A DNA stretch of 39,002 bases from an uncultured Microbacterium sp. (GTDB lineage: Bacteria > Actinomycetota > Actinomycetes > Actinomycetales > Microbacteriaceae), in contig NZ_FLQR01000012.1 of assembly GCF_900078385.1 (NCBI RefSeq), positions 1 to 39,002 on the forward strand, given 5' to 3'. Position 1 is the stretch's first letter, and each line of letters begins with the position of its first letter. The notes under the pieces were generated by a model. That model was not told the origin of the DNA, did no database searches, and saw nothing but the letters and a program-made list of their open reading frames with translations. Shown piece after piece: positions 9,131 through 17,143 of this stretch. A program made the translations under genes and the position numbers.

Positions 9131-9598
9131 TCAGGCGAACGAGAAGACGACCTCGACCTCGACGGGGCTGTCCAGCGGCAGCACCGGGACGCCGACGGCG
9201 GCGCGGGCGTGCCGGCCGGCCTCCCCGAAGATCTCGCCGAGCACGGTGCTCGCCCCGTTGATGACTCCCGGCTGTCCGGTGAACTCGGGGACGGATGCCA
9301 CGAAGCCGGTGACCTTGACGACGCCGGTGAGGCGGTCGACTCCGCCGACGACGTCGGCGGCCGCCGCGACGGCGTTCAGCGCGCACTGGCGCGCGTACGC
9401 CTGGGCGTCGGAGGCCGGCACGAGGCCGTGCCCGTCACCCACCTTCCCTGCGGCGGGGAGGGCGCCGGCGATCATGGGGAGCTGGCCCGAGGTGTAGACG
9501 AGGTCGCCGTGCACCCGCGCGGGCACGTACGCCGCGACCGGCGGGACCACCGGCGGAAGATCGATGCCGAGCTCGGCCAGACGTGCGGAGACGCCCAT
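9131..9598 (-). CDS. RidA/YjgF-family protein
   Basis: RidA-family (Rid/YjgF/UK114) protein of 155 aa. Members hydrolyse reactive enamine/imine intermediates; the subgroup here is unassigned. Visible family features are the VHGDLVYTSGQLPM strand, the helix with ARQCALNAVAAAADVVGG, the VVKVTGFVAS strand and the C-terminal PVEVEVVFSFA. The usual C-terminal substrate Arg in IPxxxxVE-type proteins is not obvious (the sequence reads VGVPVLPLDSPVEVEV), so it may belong to a divergent Rid subgroup. The start is ATG at 9598, with another ATG at 9601; both overlap the DUF4177 stop (ATGATGA), so the pair is translationally coupled. Confidence 0.9.
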   Translation of the reverse strand: MGVSARLAELGIDLPPVVPPVAAYVPARVHGDLVYTSGQLPMIAGALPAAGKVGDGHGLVPASDAQAYARQCALNAVAAAADVVGGVDRLTGVVKVTGFVASVPEFTGQPGVINGASTVLGEIFGEAGRHARAAVGVPVLPLDSPVEVEVVFSFA

Positions 9599-9813
9599 CA
9601 TGCGTCGCCGAACTGCTGGGCCGCCTGCGCGGCCGCGCCGAGGCCGGCGTTCGCAGAACCCTGCCCGGACGGTCGCTTGAAGTAGCCGACGAGCCCGCCC
9701 TCCGGACCGGGGACGACCTGCACCAGCTCCCACCCCTGTTTGCCCCAGTTGTTGAGGATGGCGGCGGTGTTGTGGATGAGCAGCGGCGTGGTCATGTATT
9801 CCCACGTGGTCAT
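9598..9813 (-). CDS. DUF4177-like small protein
   Basis: Small protein of 71 aa. The pattern MTTWEYMTTPLLIHNTAAIL followed by NNWGKQGWELVQVV is the DUF4177-type fold: an N-terminal strand (WEY), a helix, then GWELV. The tail is Ala/Gln-rich. Function is unknown. The ATG at 9813 has a GGGAG ribosome site; longer readings upstream are not conserved-looking. It is divergent from the PBP gene and co-transcribed with the RidA-like gene. This pair next to the PASTA PBP recurs in Microbacteriaceae, as far as I recall. Confidence 0.85.
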   Translation of the reverse strand: MTTWEYMTTPLLIHNTAAILNNWGKQGWELVQVVPGPEGGLVGYFKRPSGQGSANAGLGAAAQAAQQFGDA

Positions 9814-9876
9814 TCGGACTCCCGGAAATCGGCGCGACGCGGGAGAGCCCCCGAGGCTTCCCTCAGGTATCTCCCT

Positions 9877-9882
9877 TACGAT
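9877..9882 (+). promoter_or_regulatory. -10 box of the class A PBP gene (leaderless)
   Basis: TACGAT, 7 nt before the ATG at 9890, with no ribosome site in between. Consistent with a leaderless mRNA starting at the ATG. Confidence 0.5.
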
Positions 9883-9889
9883 CAACCCT

Positions 9890-12460
9890 ATGCCCCAGAA
9901 GAAACGGACGGCCAGCGGTGTGCTCGGCGGCCTGCTCGGTCTCGTCGGTCTCAGCGCCGTGGCCGGCATCCTCGTCACCGCGACGGTCACCCCCGCGATC
10001 GCCGTCTCCGGCTATGCGGCATCCAGCGCGATCACGGTGTTCGACAACATGCCGAGCTACCTCGAGATCGACAAGCTGATGCTGCCGACGCAGATCTACG
10101 CCGAGAACAGGGATGGCAAGGACGTCCGCATCGCGGAGTTCTACGACCAGAACCGCATCCCCGCCACCTTCGACAAGGTGTCGCCGGTCATGTACGACGC
10201 GATCCTCTCCAGCGAGGACAAGAACTTCTACACGCACGGCGGTGTCGACCTCGTCGGCACCATGAGCGCCCTCATCAACAACGCCGTCGGCGGCAACCAG
10301 CGCGGTGGCTCGTCCGTCACCCAGCAGTACGTCAAGAACGTCCTGCAGCAGAACTGCGAGCTGAGCGCCAAGAACCAGGAGGAAGTGCAGAACTGCTACC
10401 TCCAGACGACGGTCGCCGAGGGGGCCGAGGGCTACCAGCGCAAGCTGCAGGAGATGCGCTATGCCATCCAGCTCGAGAAGGAGTACTCGAAGGACGAGAT
10501 CCTCATCGGCTACCTCAACATCGCGCACTTCGGCGGTGTCGTGTACGGCATCGGCGCCGCGGCGCAGTACTACTTCGGCACGACGCCCGCGAAACTGACG
10601 ATCGCCGAGGCCGCCACGATCGCCGGCATGGTGCAGGAGCCGAACACCTACCGCATCGACATCCCGGCGGGATCGACGACCGACAGCGCGGGCGAGCCCG
10701 CCAACAGCGCCGAGGACGGCTACCAGCTGACGCTGGACCGCCGGAACTATGTGCTCTACCGCATGCTGGACGACGGCAAGATCACGCAGGAAGAATACGA
10801 CGCCGCGAAGGCGCTCCCGATCGAGCCGAAGATCACGAAACGCACGCAGGGCTGCACGATCGCGAAGGGTCGCGAGTTCTTCTGCGACTACGTGACGTCG
10901 ATCATCAAGACCGACAAGGCGTTCGGCCCCACGCCCGAGGACCGCGCGGCCGCGCTTCGCCGTGGCGGCCTCAAGGTCTACACGACGGTCGACTTCGACC
11001 TCCAGGCTGCGGCCCGCGACGCCATCGATGTCGTGCCCGCCGGCGTCGACTACATGAACCTCGGCGCCTCCGGCATCCAGCTCGAAGTCGGCACCGGCCG
11101 CATCCTCTCCATGGTCCAGAACCGCGCCTACGACGCGTCCGGCGGCGATGGCAAGAAGACCACCGCCGTCAACTACAACGTGCGAGAGAAGAACGGCGGC
11201 GGCGGCCATTCGGCGGGCTCGACCTACAAGGTGTTCAGCCTCATCAACTGGCTCGAGCAGGGTCACTCGGTCAACGAGTTCGTCAACGGTCGTGTCGGCA
11301 CCAAGACGGTGCAGACATGCGACGGCCAGACGCAGTCCGTCGAGGCGGACAACTCCGGCCAGGCCGGGCACGTCGGCAACTTCGAGAGCAGCAGCGGCTA
11401 CAACGGCACGATCTACAACTTCACGAAGGACTCCCTGAACTCGGGCTTCCTCTCGATGGCGCAGACGATCTCGGTGTGCAGCACGAACCGGATCGCCATG
11501 AAGATGGGCGTGATGCTGGGCGACGGCGGCGCGCTGGATCAGAACAACTTCGCCTACAACGTCCTCGGTGACCAGGCCGTCGCGCCGATCGACATGGCCG
11601 CCGCGTACGCCGCGATCGCCGGCAAGGGCATCCTGTGCGCGCCGAAGGCGATCGACAAGGTGCTCGACGCCGACGGCAACGAGCAGCCGATCCCGGAGAC
11701 GAAGTGCGAACGCGTCATGAGCGAGGCCGTCGCCGCGACGGCCGCGTACACGCTCCAGGGCGTCATGGACGGCACCGGCGTCGGCTCGAAGACCTACGAC
11801 GGCACCCCGATCTTCGGCAAGACCGGCATCCACGAGTACGTGCACACCTGGATGGACGGCTCGTCCACCGAGGTCGCCACGGTCGTCTGGGTCGGAAACG
11901 TGCTGGGCAAGAAGAAGCTCAACGACTACTACGAGAACGGCTGGATCCTCTCCCGCATCCGCAACGCCATCTGGCCGGTGATGCAGCGCGCCGCGAACGC
12001 GAAGTACGGCGGTGACCAGTTCCCCCAACCGGACGCGACGCTCACCAAGCGCACGTACGTCACCCTCCCGAGCGTCATCGGGATGTCGGTGGACCAGGCG
12101 ACGGACACGCTGCGCCGCGCGGGCTTCTCGGTCAGCGTCGGCGACGCCGTCGACGGCACCGAGGCGGCCGGTACCGTGATCCAGCAGGACCCGGGCGCCG
12201 GGCGCGTCGCCGCCGGCGTGAACGTCACGATCCGCCCCAGCAACGGCCAGGGCATCTCGGTGCCCGCGGTCAACGGCACGCCGGAGGACGCCGCCGAGCA
12301 GCTCCGCGCGGTGGGGATCACCAACGTCGAGGGAGCCTGCACGGAGAAGGAGGACGCGCCGAAGGACGGTCAGGTCACCGGCACCTCCCCCGCCGCCGGC
12401 ACGATGATCAGCCGCGGCACGAAGGTCACCGTCGCGTACGAGGCGAAGAAGTGCCCGTGA
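9890..12460 (+). CDS. Class A penicillin-binding protein with PASTA domains
   Basis: Bifunctional peptidoglycan synthase (PonA type, 856 aa), membrane-anchored and acting outside the cell. One N-terminal membrane helix (GVLGGLLGLVGLSAVAGILV) is followed by a GT51 glycosyltransferase with SSEDKNFYTHGGVD and RGGSSVTQQYVKN. A transpeptidase domain follows, with SxxK at S444-T-Y-K447, SxN at S531-T-N533, and KTG at K644 (KTGI, where the fourth residue is usually Thr/Ser). Two C-terminal PASTA modules begin around VTLPSVIGMSVDQATDTL and ISVPAVNGTPEDAAEQL. The stop overlaps the metallophosphoesterase start. The absence of a ribosome site and the nearby TACGAT box suggest a leaderless start. Confidence 0.97.
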   Translation: MPQKKRTASGVLGGLLGLVGLSAVAGILVTATVTPAIAVSGYAASSAITVFDNMPSYLEIDKLMLPTQIYAENRDGKDVRIAEFYDQNRIPATFDKVSPVMYDAILSSEDKNFYTHGGVDLVGTMSALINNAVGGNQRGGSSVTQQYVKNVLQQNCELSAKNQEEVQNCYLQTTVAEGAEGYQRKLQEMRYAIQLEKEYSKDEILIGYLNIAHFGGVVYGIGAAAQYYFGTTPAKLTIAEAATIAGMVQEPNTYRIDIPAGSTTDSAGEPANSAEDGYQLTLDRRNYVLYRMLDDGKITQEEYDAAKALPIEPKITKRTQGCTIAKGREFFCDYVTSIIKTDKAFGPTPEDRAAALRRGGLKVYTTVDFDLQAAARDAIDVVPAGVDYMNLGASGIQLEVGTGRILSMVQNRAYDASGGDGKKTTAVNYNVREKNGGGGHSAGSTYKVFSLINWLEQGHSVNEFVNGRVGTKTVQTCDGQTQSVEADNSGQAGHVGNFESSSGYNGTIYNFTKDSLNSGFLSMAQTISVCSTNRIAMKMGVMLGDGGALDQNNFAYNVLGDQAVAPIDMAAAYAAIAGKGILCAPKAIDKVLDADGNEQPIPETKCERVMSEAVAATAAYTLQGVMDGTGVGSKTYDGTPIFGKTGIHEYVHTWMDGSSTEVATVVWVGNVLGKKKLNDYYENGWILSRIRNAIWPVMQRAANAKYGGDQFPQPDATLTKRTYVTLPSVIGMSVDQATDTLRRAGFSVSVGDAVDGTEAAGTVIQQDPGAGRVAAGVNVTIRPSNGQGISVPAVNGTPEDAAEQLRAVGITNVEGACTEKEDAPKDGQVTGTSPAAGTMISRGTKVTVAYEAKKCP

Positions 12461-13416
12461 CGCGAGCCCGCAGCGGTCTCGGCGCCGGCCCCGTGAGCCC
12501 CTGGCTCGTCGGGGCCGGCGCTGTTGCGGCGCTCGGCGCGGGCGCCGCCGTCTGGGGCATCGGCATCGAGCGGTACCTGTTCACGATCCGTCGGCACGAA
12601 CTGACGCTGCTCCCCCGGGGTGCGGCGCCCATCACGGTCCTGCACCTCTCCGACGCCCACATGGCGCCGTGGCAGCGCTACAAGCAGAGCTGGATCGCGC
12701 GGATCGCCGACGAGGTGCGGCCCGATCTCGTGATCAACACGGGCGACAGCCTCGGCCACGAGCGGGGCCTGGAGGGTATCCGCCGCGCCTTCGCGCCGCT
12801 GCGCGGCGTGCCCGGCTTCCACGTCCACGGGTCCAACGACCGGGTCGGCCCGTCCGCACGCAATCCGCTGAAGTACTTCTCCGGCCCGTCGCGCCACATG
12901 CCGGTGGTCAGCGACATCGACACCGCGCGGATGGACGAGTTCTTCTCCGACGAGCTCGGCTGGACGGACCTCGACAACACCGCCGCCACGCGCACGGTGG
13001 CCGGCCTCCGCATCGACGCGTTCGGCATCGACGACGCGCATCGGGACTGGGACGATGTCCCGGCATCCGTCGACGCGCTCGCGCGGCTCGGCGATCGCGC
13101 CGCCGCGGATCTGACGATCGGCGTGACGCACGCCCCGTACCGCCGAGTCCTCGACCGCTTCACCGAGGCGGGGGCCGACATCCTCTTCGGCGGGCACACC
13201 CACGGCGGGCAGGTGCGCATCCCGTTCTCGCCGAGCGCGCTCGTCGCGAACTGCGACATCCCGCTCGATCAGGCGCGGGGCCTCAGCACGTGGACCCATG
13301 CGGAGCGCACCGTCCCGCTCAACGTCAGCGCCGGTCTCGGACACTCGATCTACGCGCCGGTGCGATTCGGATGCCGGCCCGAGGTCTCGGTGCTCACCCT
13401 GCGTCCCATCGCGTGA
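12451..13416 (+). CDS. Membrane-anchored metallophosphoesterase
   Basis: Calcineurin-like phosphoesterase of 321 aa. An N-terminal hydrophobic helix (WLVGAGAVAALGAGAAVWGI) tethers the enzyme. Metal-site motifs are HLSDAHM, NTGDSLGHE, HGSND (in place of the common GNHD), VTHAPY and GGHTHGGQV. This set matches the YkuE/YaeI-like branch found beside class A PBPs in actinobacteria. The substrate is unknown; UDP-sugar lipids or other phosphoesters are possible. Start: GTG at 12451, overlapping the PBP stop by 10 nt; a second GTG at 12457 gives a 4-nt overlap and is equally plausible. The gene is therefore in one operon with the PBP. Confidence 0.9.
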   Translation: MPVTRARSGLGAGPVSPWLVGAGAVAALGAGAAVWGIGIERYLFTIRRHELTLLPRGAAPITVLHLSDAHMAPWQRYKQSWIARIADEVRPDLVINTGDSLGHERGLEGIRRAFAPLRGVPGFHVHGSNDRVGPSARNPLKYFSGPSRHMPVVSDIDTARMDEFFSDELGWTDLDNTAATRTVAGLRIDAFGIDDAHRDWDDVPASVDALARLGDRAAADLTIGVTHAPYRRVLDRFTEAGADILFGGHTHGGQVRIPFSPSALVANCDIPLDQARGLSTWTHAERTVPLNVSAGLGHSIYAPVRFGCRPEVSVLTLRPIA

Positions 13417-13445
13417 GCCGATTCGTCCAGAGCGCCCGGACAGGG

Positions 13446-13451
13446 TAGACT
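13446..13451 (+). promoter_or_regulatory. -10 box of tRNA-Pro
   Basis: TAGACT, 13 nt before the mature tRNA 5' end. The -35 region (TTCGTC at 13422) is weak. The same hexamer serves the SRP RNA and mqo in this window. Confidence 0.55.
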
Positions 13452-13464
13452 CGGGGGGTTGCCA

Positions 13465-13538
13465 CGGGGTGTGGCGCAGCTTGGTAGCGCGCGTCGTTCG
13501 GGACGACGAGGCCGCAGGTTCAAATCCTGTCACCCCGA
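13465..13538 (+). tRNA. tRNA-Pro (CGG anticodon)
   Basis: A 74-nt cloverleaf: acceptor CGGGGTG/CACCCCG, D arm GCGC/GCGC, anticodon stem CGTCG/CGACG with loop TTCGGGA (anticodon CGG, reading CCG), five-base variable loop AGGCC, T arm GCAGG/CCTGT with TTCAAAT, discriminator A. CCA is not encoded. All stems pair perfectly apart from G-U pairs. Confidence 0.97.
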
Positions 13539-13547
13539 CAACGGAGA

Positions 13548-13587
13548 GGCTCCGTCCCTGGTCTGAGAAGACCGGGACGGGGCCTTT
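13548..13587 (+). terminator. Terminator after tRNA-Pro
   Basis: A stem of GGCTCCGTCCC(T)GGTCT with AGACCGGGACGGGGCC around a GAGA loop (one bulge, one G-U), followed by TTT. It separates the tRNA from the HAD gene, whose AGGAG ribosome site follows. Confidence 0.75.
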
Positions 13588-13614
13588 CGCATCACCCGAT
13601 CAGGAGCAGCAGCC

Positions 13615-14379
13615 ATGACAACCGTCCGCCTCGTCGCCTTCGATCTGGACGACACCCTCGCCCCCTCCAAGAGCGCCATCGCGCCCCGGATGGGCGAGCT
13701 CCTGATCGCACTGGCCGAGCGGGTCGAGGTGGCGATCATCTCCGGCGGACAGCTCACCCAGTTCCAGAAGCAGGTCGTCGACCGCCTGCCCGCGGCGGAC
13801 TCGGCGGTGCTCGGCCACATCCACCTGCTCCCGACGTGCGGGACGCAGTACTACCGGATCACGGCAGACGGCGTGCAGACCGTCTACGCCCACGCGCTCA
13901 CCGACGACGAGAAGACCCGTGCGCTGACCGCGGTCGAGGAGGAGGCCCGCCGGCTGGGTCTTTGGGAGTCCGAGACGTGGGGCGACATCCTCGAAGACCG
14001 CGGCTCGCAGATCACCTTCTCGGCCCTCGGTCAGTCCGCCCCGGTCGACGTCAAGATGGCGTGGGACCCGACGGGCGAGAAGAAGAACACCCTGCGCGAG
14101 GCCGTCGCCGGCCGCATCCCCGACCTCGAGGTCCGCTCCGGCGGCTCCACCTCGGTCGACATCACGCAGCGGGGCATCGACAAGGCCTACGGCATGCGCC
14201 AGCTCGCCGACCAGACCGGTATCGCGCTCGACGATATGCTCTTCGTCGGCGACCGGCTCGACGAGAACGGCAACGACTACCCCGTTCTCGCGATGGGCGT
14301 GACGTGCCATGCGGTCACCGGGTGGGAGGACACGATCTCCTACCTCGAGGAGCTCGTGCCGACCCTCCCGGCTCGCTGA
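13615..14379 (+). CDS. HAD-IIB hydrolase, phosphomannomutase-like
   Basis: HAD superfamily subclass IIB phosphatase or mutase, 254 aa. Motif I is FDLDDTLAPSK, motif II lies around VAIISGG, the Lys region is VDITQRGIDKAYGMRQLA, and motif IV is LFVGDRLDENGNDYP. The combination of GIDKAYG with GDR...GNDYP resembles eukaryotic-type phosphomannomutase as well as Cof-like sugar phosphatases, so either activity is possible; I cannot decide from sequence. AGGAG precedes the ATG. It follows the tRNA terminator and converges on lldD with only 15 bp between stops. Confidence 0.88.
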   Translation: MTTVRLVAFDLDDTLAPSKSAIAPRMGELLIALAERVEVAIISGGQLTQFQKQVVDRLPAADSAVLGHIHLLPTCGTQYYRITADGVQTVYAHALTDDEKTRALTAVEEEARRLGLWESETWGDILEDRGSQITFSALGQSAPVDVKMAWDPTGEKKNTLREAVAGRIPDLEVRSGGSTSVDITQRGIDKAYGMRQLADQTGIALDDMLFVGDRLDENGNDYPVLAMGVTCHAVTGWEDTISYLEELVPTLPAR

Positions 14380-14394
14380 CCTGTCGGCCGCGCG

Positions 14395-15675
14395 TCAGCC
14401 CTTCGCGGCGACCTGCCGCGGCCGAGCGGGGCGCGCCGCCGGGAGTGCGACGGGACTGAGCCGCTGCAGCTGCGTGACGTGGCGGGGCTCGAGCTCGTCG
14501 AGGCTCGAGACGCCGAGGAGCTTCATCGTGCGCTCGATCTCGCTCTGCAGGATCGCGATCGTGCGGTCGACGCCCCGACGTCCGCCGGCCATGAGGCCGT
14601 AGAGGTACGCGCGCCCGATGAGGGTGAACTTCGCGCCGAGCGCGACGGATGCCACGATATCGGCGCCGTTCATGATGCCCGTGTCGATCATGACGGTGGC
14701 ATCCTTGCCGACCTCGCGCACGACGTGCGGGAGGAGGTGGAACGGGATGGGTGCGCGGTCGAGCTGCCGTCCGCCGTGGTTGGACAGGATGATCCCGTCC
14801 ACGCCCAGGTCGACCAGGCGCTTGCTGTCGGCGACGTTCTGCACGCCCTTGACGAGGATCTTGCCCGGCCAGAGGCTGCGGATGACCTCGAGGTCGTCGT
14901 AGCCGATGGTCGGGTCCATCGCGGCGTTCAGCAGCTCCCCGACCGTGCCGCCGGTGGTGTTCAACGACGCGAACTCGAGCTTCGGGGTCGTGAGGAAGTC
15001 GATCCACCACCACGGCCGCGGGATGGCGTTGACGATCGTGCCGACGGTGAGCTGCGGCGGGATCGAGAAGCCGTTGCGCTTGTCGCGGAGGCGGGCACCC
15101 GCGACCGGTGTGTCGACGGTGAACATGAGCGTGTCGAAGCCGGCCTCCGCCGCGCGCCTGACGAGCCCGTAGGAGATCTCGCGGTCGCGCATGACGTACA
15201 GCTGGAACCAGTTGCGGCCGTGCGGGTTCGCCGCACGGACGTTCTCGATCGAGGTGGTGCCGAGCGTGGAGAGGGTGAACGGGATGCCGGCGGCCGCCGC
15301 GGCGCCCGCGCCGGCGATCTCGCCCTCGGTCTGCATGAGGCGTGTGAAACCCGTCGGGGCGATGCCGAACGGCAGCGCCGAGCGCCCGCCCAGGATCTCG
15401 GTCGACATGTCGACGCTCGCGGCGGGCCGCAGGATGTCGGGGTGGAACTCGATGTCCTCGAAGGCCTGCCGCGCCCGCGCGAGCGAGAGCTCGCCTTCGG
15501 CCGCGCCGTCGGTGTAGTCGAACGCGGCCTTCGGCGTGCGGCGCTTCGCGATGGTGCGGAGGTCGGAGATCGTGAGCGCGCCCTCGAGGCGGCGCTTGGT
15601 GCCGTCGAGTTCGGGCTTCTTGAACTGCATGAGCTCGAGGAGCTCGCCGACCTTGGGCAGCTGGCGCTGGACCAT
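14395..15675 (-). CDS. lldD: FMN-dependent alpha-hydroxy acid dehydrogenase (LldD-like)
   Basis: FMN enzyme of the (S)-2-hydroxy-acid oxidase family (426 aa), oxidising L-lactate or a related hydroxy acid. Motifs: [18 protein letters not shown] near the N-terminus, [19 protein letters not shown] at the FMN site, [34 protein letters not shown] (active-site Lys) and the catalytic-His motif [24 protein letters not shown] and LIGRAYLYG close the barrel. The substrate is inferred: the upstream FadR-family regulator fits L-lactate, but mandelate or glycolate cannot be excluded. ATG at 15675 has a GGAAGGA ribosome site. It lies 20 bp downstream of the regulator gene in one operon. Confidence 0.9.
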   Translation of the reverse strand: MVQRQLPKVGELLELMQFKKPELDGTKRRLEGALTISDLRTIAKRRTPKAAFDYTDGAAEGELSLARARQAFEDIEFHPDILRPAASVDMSTEILGGRSALPFGIAPTGFTRLMQTEGEIAGAGAAAAAGIPFTLSTLGTTSIENVRAANPHGRNWFQLYVMRDREISYGLVRRAAEAGFDTLMFTVDTPVAGARLRDKRNGFSIPPQLTVGTIVNAIPRPWWWIDFLTTPKLEFASLNTTGGTVGELLNAAMDPTIGYDDLEVIRSLWPGKILVKGVQNVADSKRLVDLGVDGIILSNHGGRQLDRAPIPFHLLPHVVREVGKDATVMIDTGIMNGADIVASVALGAKFTLIGRAYLYGLMAGGRRGVDRTIAILQSEIERTMKLLGVSSLDELEPRHVTQLQRLSPVALPAARPARPRQVAAKG

Positions 15676-15695
15676 GGGGATCCTTCCGTGTTCCG

Positions 15696-16406
15696 TCACT
15701 CGGCCGAGAGGCCGGTGGCGGCGTAGTAGCCGGTGATGTGGGCGCGGACGCGGTCGCGGGCGGTGTCCGGGTCGCCTGCGGTGATGGCGTCGATGATGCC
15801 GTGGTGCTCGTGCACGAGGCGGGTGGCCGCCGCATCCCAGTCGGTCAGACGCTGCGACCCGGTGAGGACGTAGCCCTCGATCGCGGTGCGGAGCCCGCCC
15901 ATCGTGGCGGCGACGATCTGGTTGCCGGTGGCGTCGGCGAGACGCACGTGGAACTGGGAGTCGAGGGCCAGGAACTCCTCGGTCGTGACGCCGTCCTCGC
16001 TCATGGCCTGCAGCGTGATGAGGGCTTCGGCGAGGTCGGGCTCGGCTGTCTCGGCGAGGCGCCCGACGGTCCAGTCCTCGAGCAGGAGACGGGTCTCGAC
16101 GACGTCGGCGATGGGGAAGCCCTGCGCGGCGACCTGCAGTCGCAGGAACTGCGAGAGCCCGCCGAGGGGCGTCGCGACGATGATGGCGCCCGAGGTGGGA
16201 CCGGACCCGGTCCCCGTGCGGATGAGGCCCATGACCTCGAGGACGCGGAGCGCCTCCCGCACGCTCGACCGCCCGACGCCGAGGGTCGTGGCGAGCTCGC
16301 GCTCGGGCTGCAGGCGGTCGCCCGGACCCAGCTTCCCTTCGAGGAGGTCGCTCTCGATCTTCTCGAGCACGACCCGCCATGCCCGTGCGGTTGTCTGCGG
16401 TGACAT
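15696..16406 (-). CDS. GntR-family regulator, FadR subfamily (FCD domain)
   Basis: Transcription factor of 236 aa. The N-terminal winged helix-turn-helix has [19 protein letters not shown] and [17 protein letters not shown], the classical GntR signature. A helical FCD effector domain (residues about 90-230) shows metal- and ligand-binding positions in [19 protein letters not shown] and [12 protein letters not shown] (Asp and His residues). It probably controls its own operon with the LldD-like enzyme and responds to lactate or the like. Its promoter carries two palindromic sites flanking the -10 box (16426-16457), as expected for autoregulation. AAGGGA precedes the ATG. Confidence 0.92.
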   Translation of the reverse strand: MSPQTTARAWRVVLEKIESDLLEGKLGPGDRLQPERELATTLGVGRSSVREALRVLEVMGLIRTGTGSGPTSGAIIVATPLGGLSQFLRLQVAAQGFPIADVVETRLLLEDWTVGRLAETAEPDLAEALITLQAMSEDGVTTEEFLALDSQFHVRLADATGNQIVAATMGGLRTAIEGYVLTGSQRLTDWDAAATRLVHEHHGIIDAITAGDPDTARDRVRAHITGYYAATGLSAE

Positions 16407-16425
16407 GCACTTCCCTTCGTCTGCT

Positions 16426-16457
16426 GTCCGACCACACTAACCCTCATGGTCTGACCT
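16426..16457. promoter_or_regulatory. Operator pair and -10 box of the gntR-lldD operon
   Basis: TGGTCTGACCT (16447-16457) fits the FadR/PdhR/LldR-type pattern TGGTnnnACCA at 10 of 11 positions. A second GTCCGAC palindrome lies at 16426-16432. Together GTCCGACCA (16426-16434) and TGGTCTGAC (16447-16455) form an inverted repeat with one mismatch. A minus-strand -10 box TAGTGT (16434-16439) starts at the inner edge of one arm, so bound regulator would block polymerase. Confidence 0.6.
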
Positions 16458-16477
16458 TGCAAACGGCTGAAGGATTG

Positions 16478-17131
16478 TTACCGCAGGCGACCGCCGGACT
16501 CACTCAGGTAGCAGTCCGCGCACATCGACTCGTAGGTGACGCGGTCGGCGCTCAGCTCATCGATGGCGACCTGGTCGCCGTCGAAGACGAAGCGGCCGCC
16601 GACGAGCCGCGCGTTGAAGAGCGCCTTGCTGCCGCAGCGGCAGATGGTCTTGAGCTCTTCCAGGCTGTGCGCGATCTCGAGGAGGCGCGCCGAGCCCGGG
16701 AAGGCGCTCGTCTGGAAGTCGGTGCGGATGCCGTACGCGAGCACCGGGATGCCGTCGTTCACCGCGATGCGGAGCAGGTCGTCGACCTGCTCCGGCGTCA
16801 GGAACTGCGCCTCGTCGATGAGGAGGCAGGCGACGTCGGGCCGGGAGCCGCTCGGCACCGGGTCGGGGATGAGCGCGCTGTCGGCCTCGCGGCGGACCCG
16901 GTCGCGGTGCATCGCGAAGAGCGCGCGCAGACCGGCATCCGGCGCGACCAGGAAATCGACGGTGCGCTCCACGCCGAGCCGGCTCGCGATCTTGTCGGCG
17001 CCCTTGGTGTCGATCTCGGGCTTGGCCAGCAGCACGCGCTGACCGCGTTCCTCGTAGTTGTAGGCCGCCTGCAGCAGGGCTGTGGACTTCCCGGAGTTCA
17101 TCGCGCCGTAGCGGAAGTACAGTTTGGCCAC
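16478..17131 (-). CDS. tdk: Thymidine kinase (type II)
   Basis: Thymidine kinase of 217 aa salvaging thymidine to dTMP. P-loop YGAMNSGKST (residues about 8-17), Walker B LLIDEAQFL, substrate lasso near the C-terminus, and zinc-site cysteines in CRCG and MCADC. Length matches type II bacterial enzymes. The GTG start has a TAGAAT box exactly 6 nt upstream and no ribosome site, pointing to a leaderless mRNA. With tmk at the other end of this window both entry and second steps of dTTP supply are present. It is followed after 71 bp by the gntR operon in the same direction. Confidence 0.97.
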   Translation of the reverse strand: MAKLYFRYGAMNSGKSTALLQAAYNYEERGQRVLLAKPEIDTKGADKIASRLGVERTVDFLVAPDAGLRALFAMHRDRVRREADSALIPDPVPSGSRPDVACLLIDEAQFLTPEQVDDLLRIAVNDGIPVLAYGIRTDFQTSAFPGSARLLEIAHSLEELKTICRCGSKALFNARLVGGRFVFDGDQVAIDELSADRVTYESMCADCYLSESGGRLR

Positions 17132-17137
17132 CGATCG

Positions 17138-17143
17138 ATTCTA
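17138..17143 (-). promoter_or_regulatory. -10 box of tdk (leaderless)
   Basis: TAGAAT, 6 nt before the GTG at 17131. It overlaps the TAG that ends the shifted reading frame of the DUF2207 gene at 17141. Confidence 0.6.
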
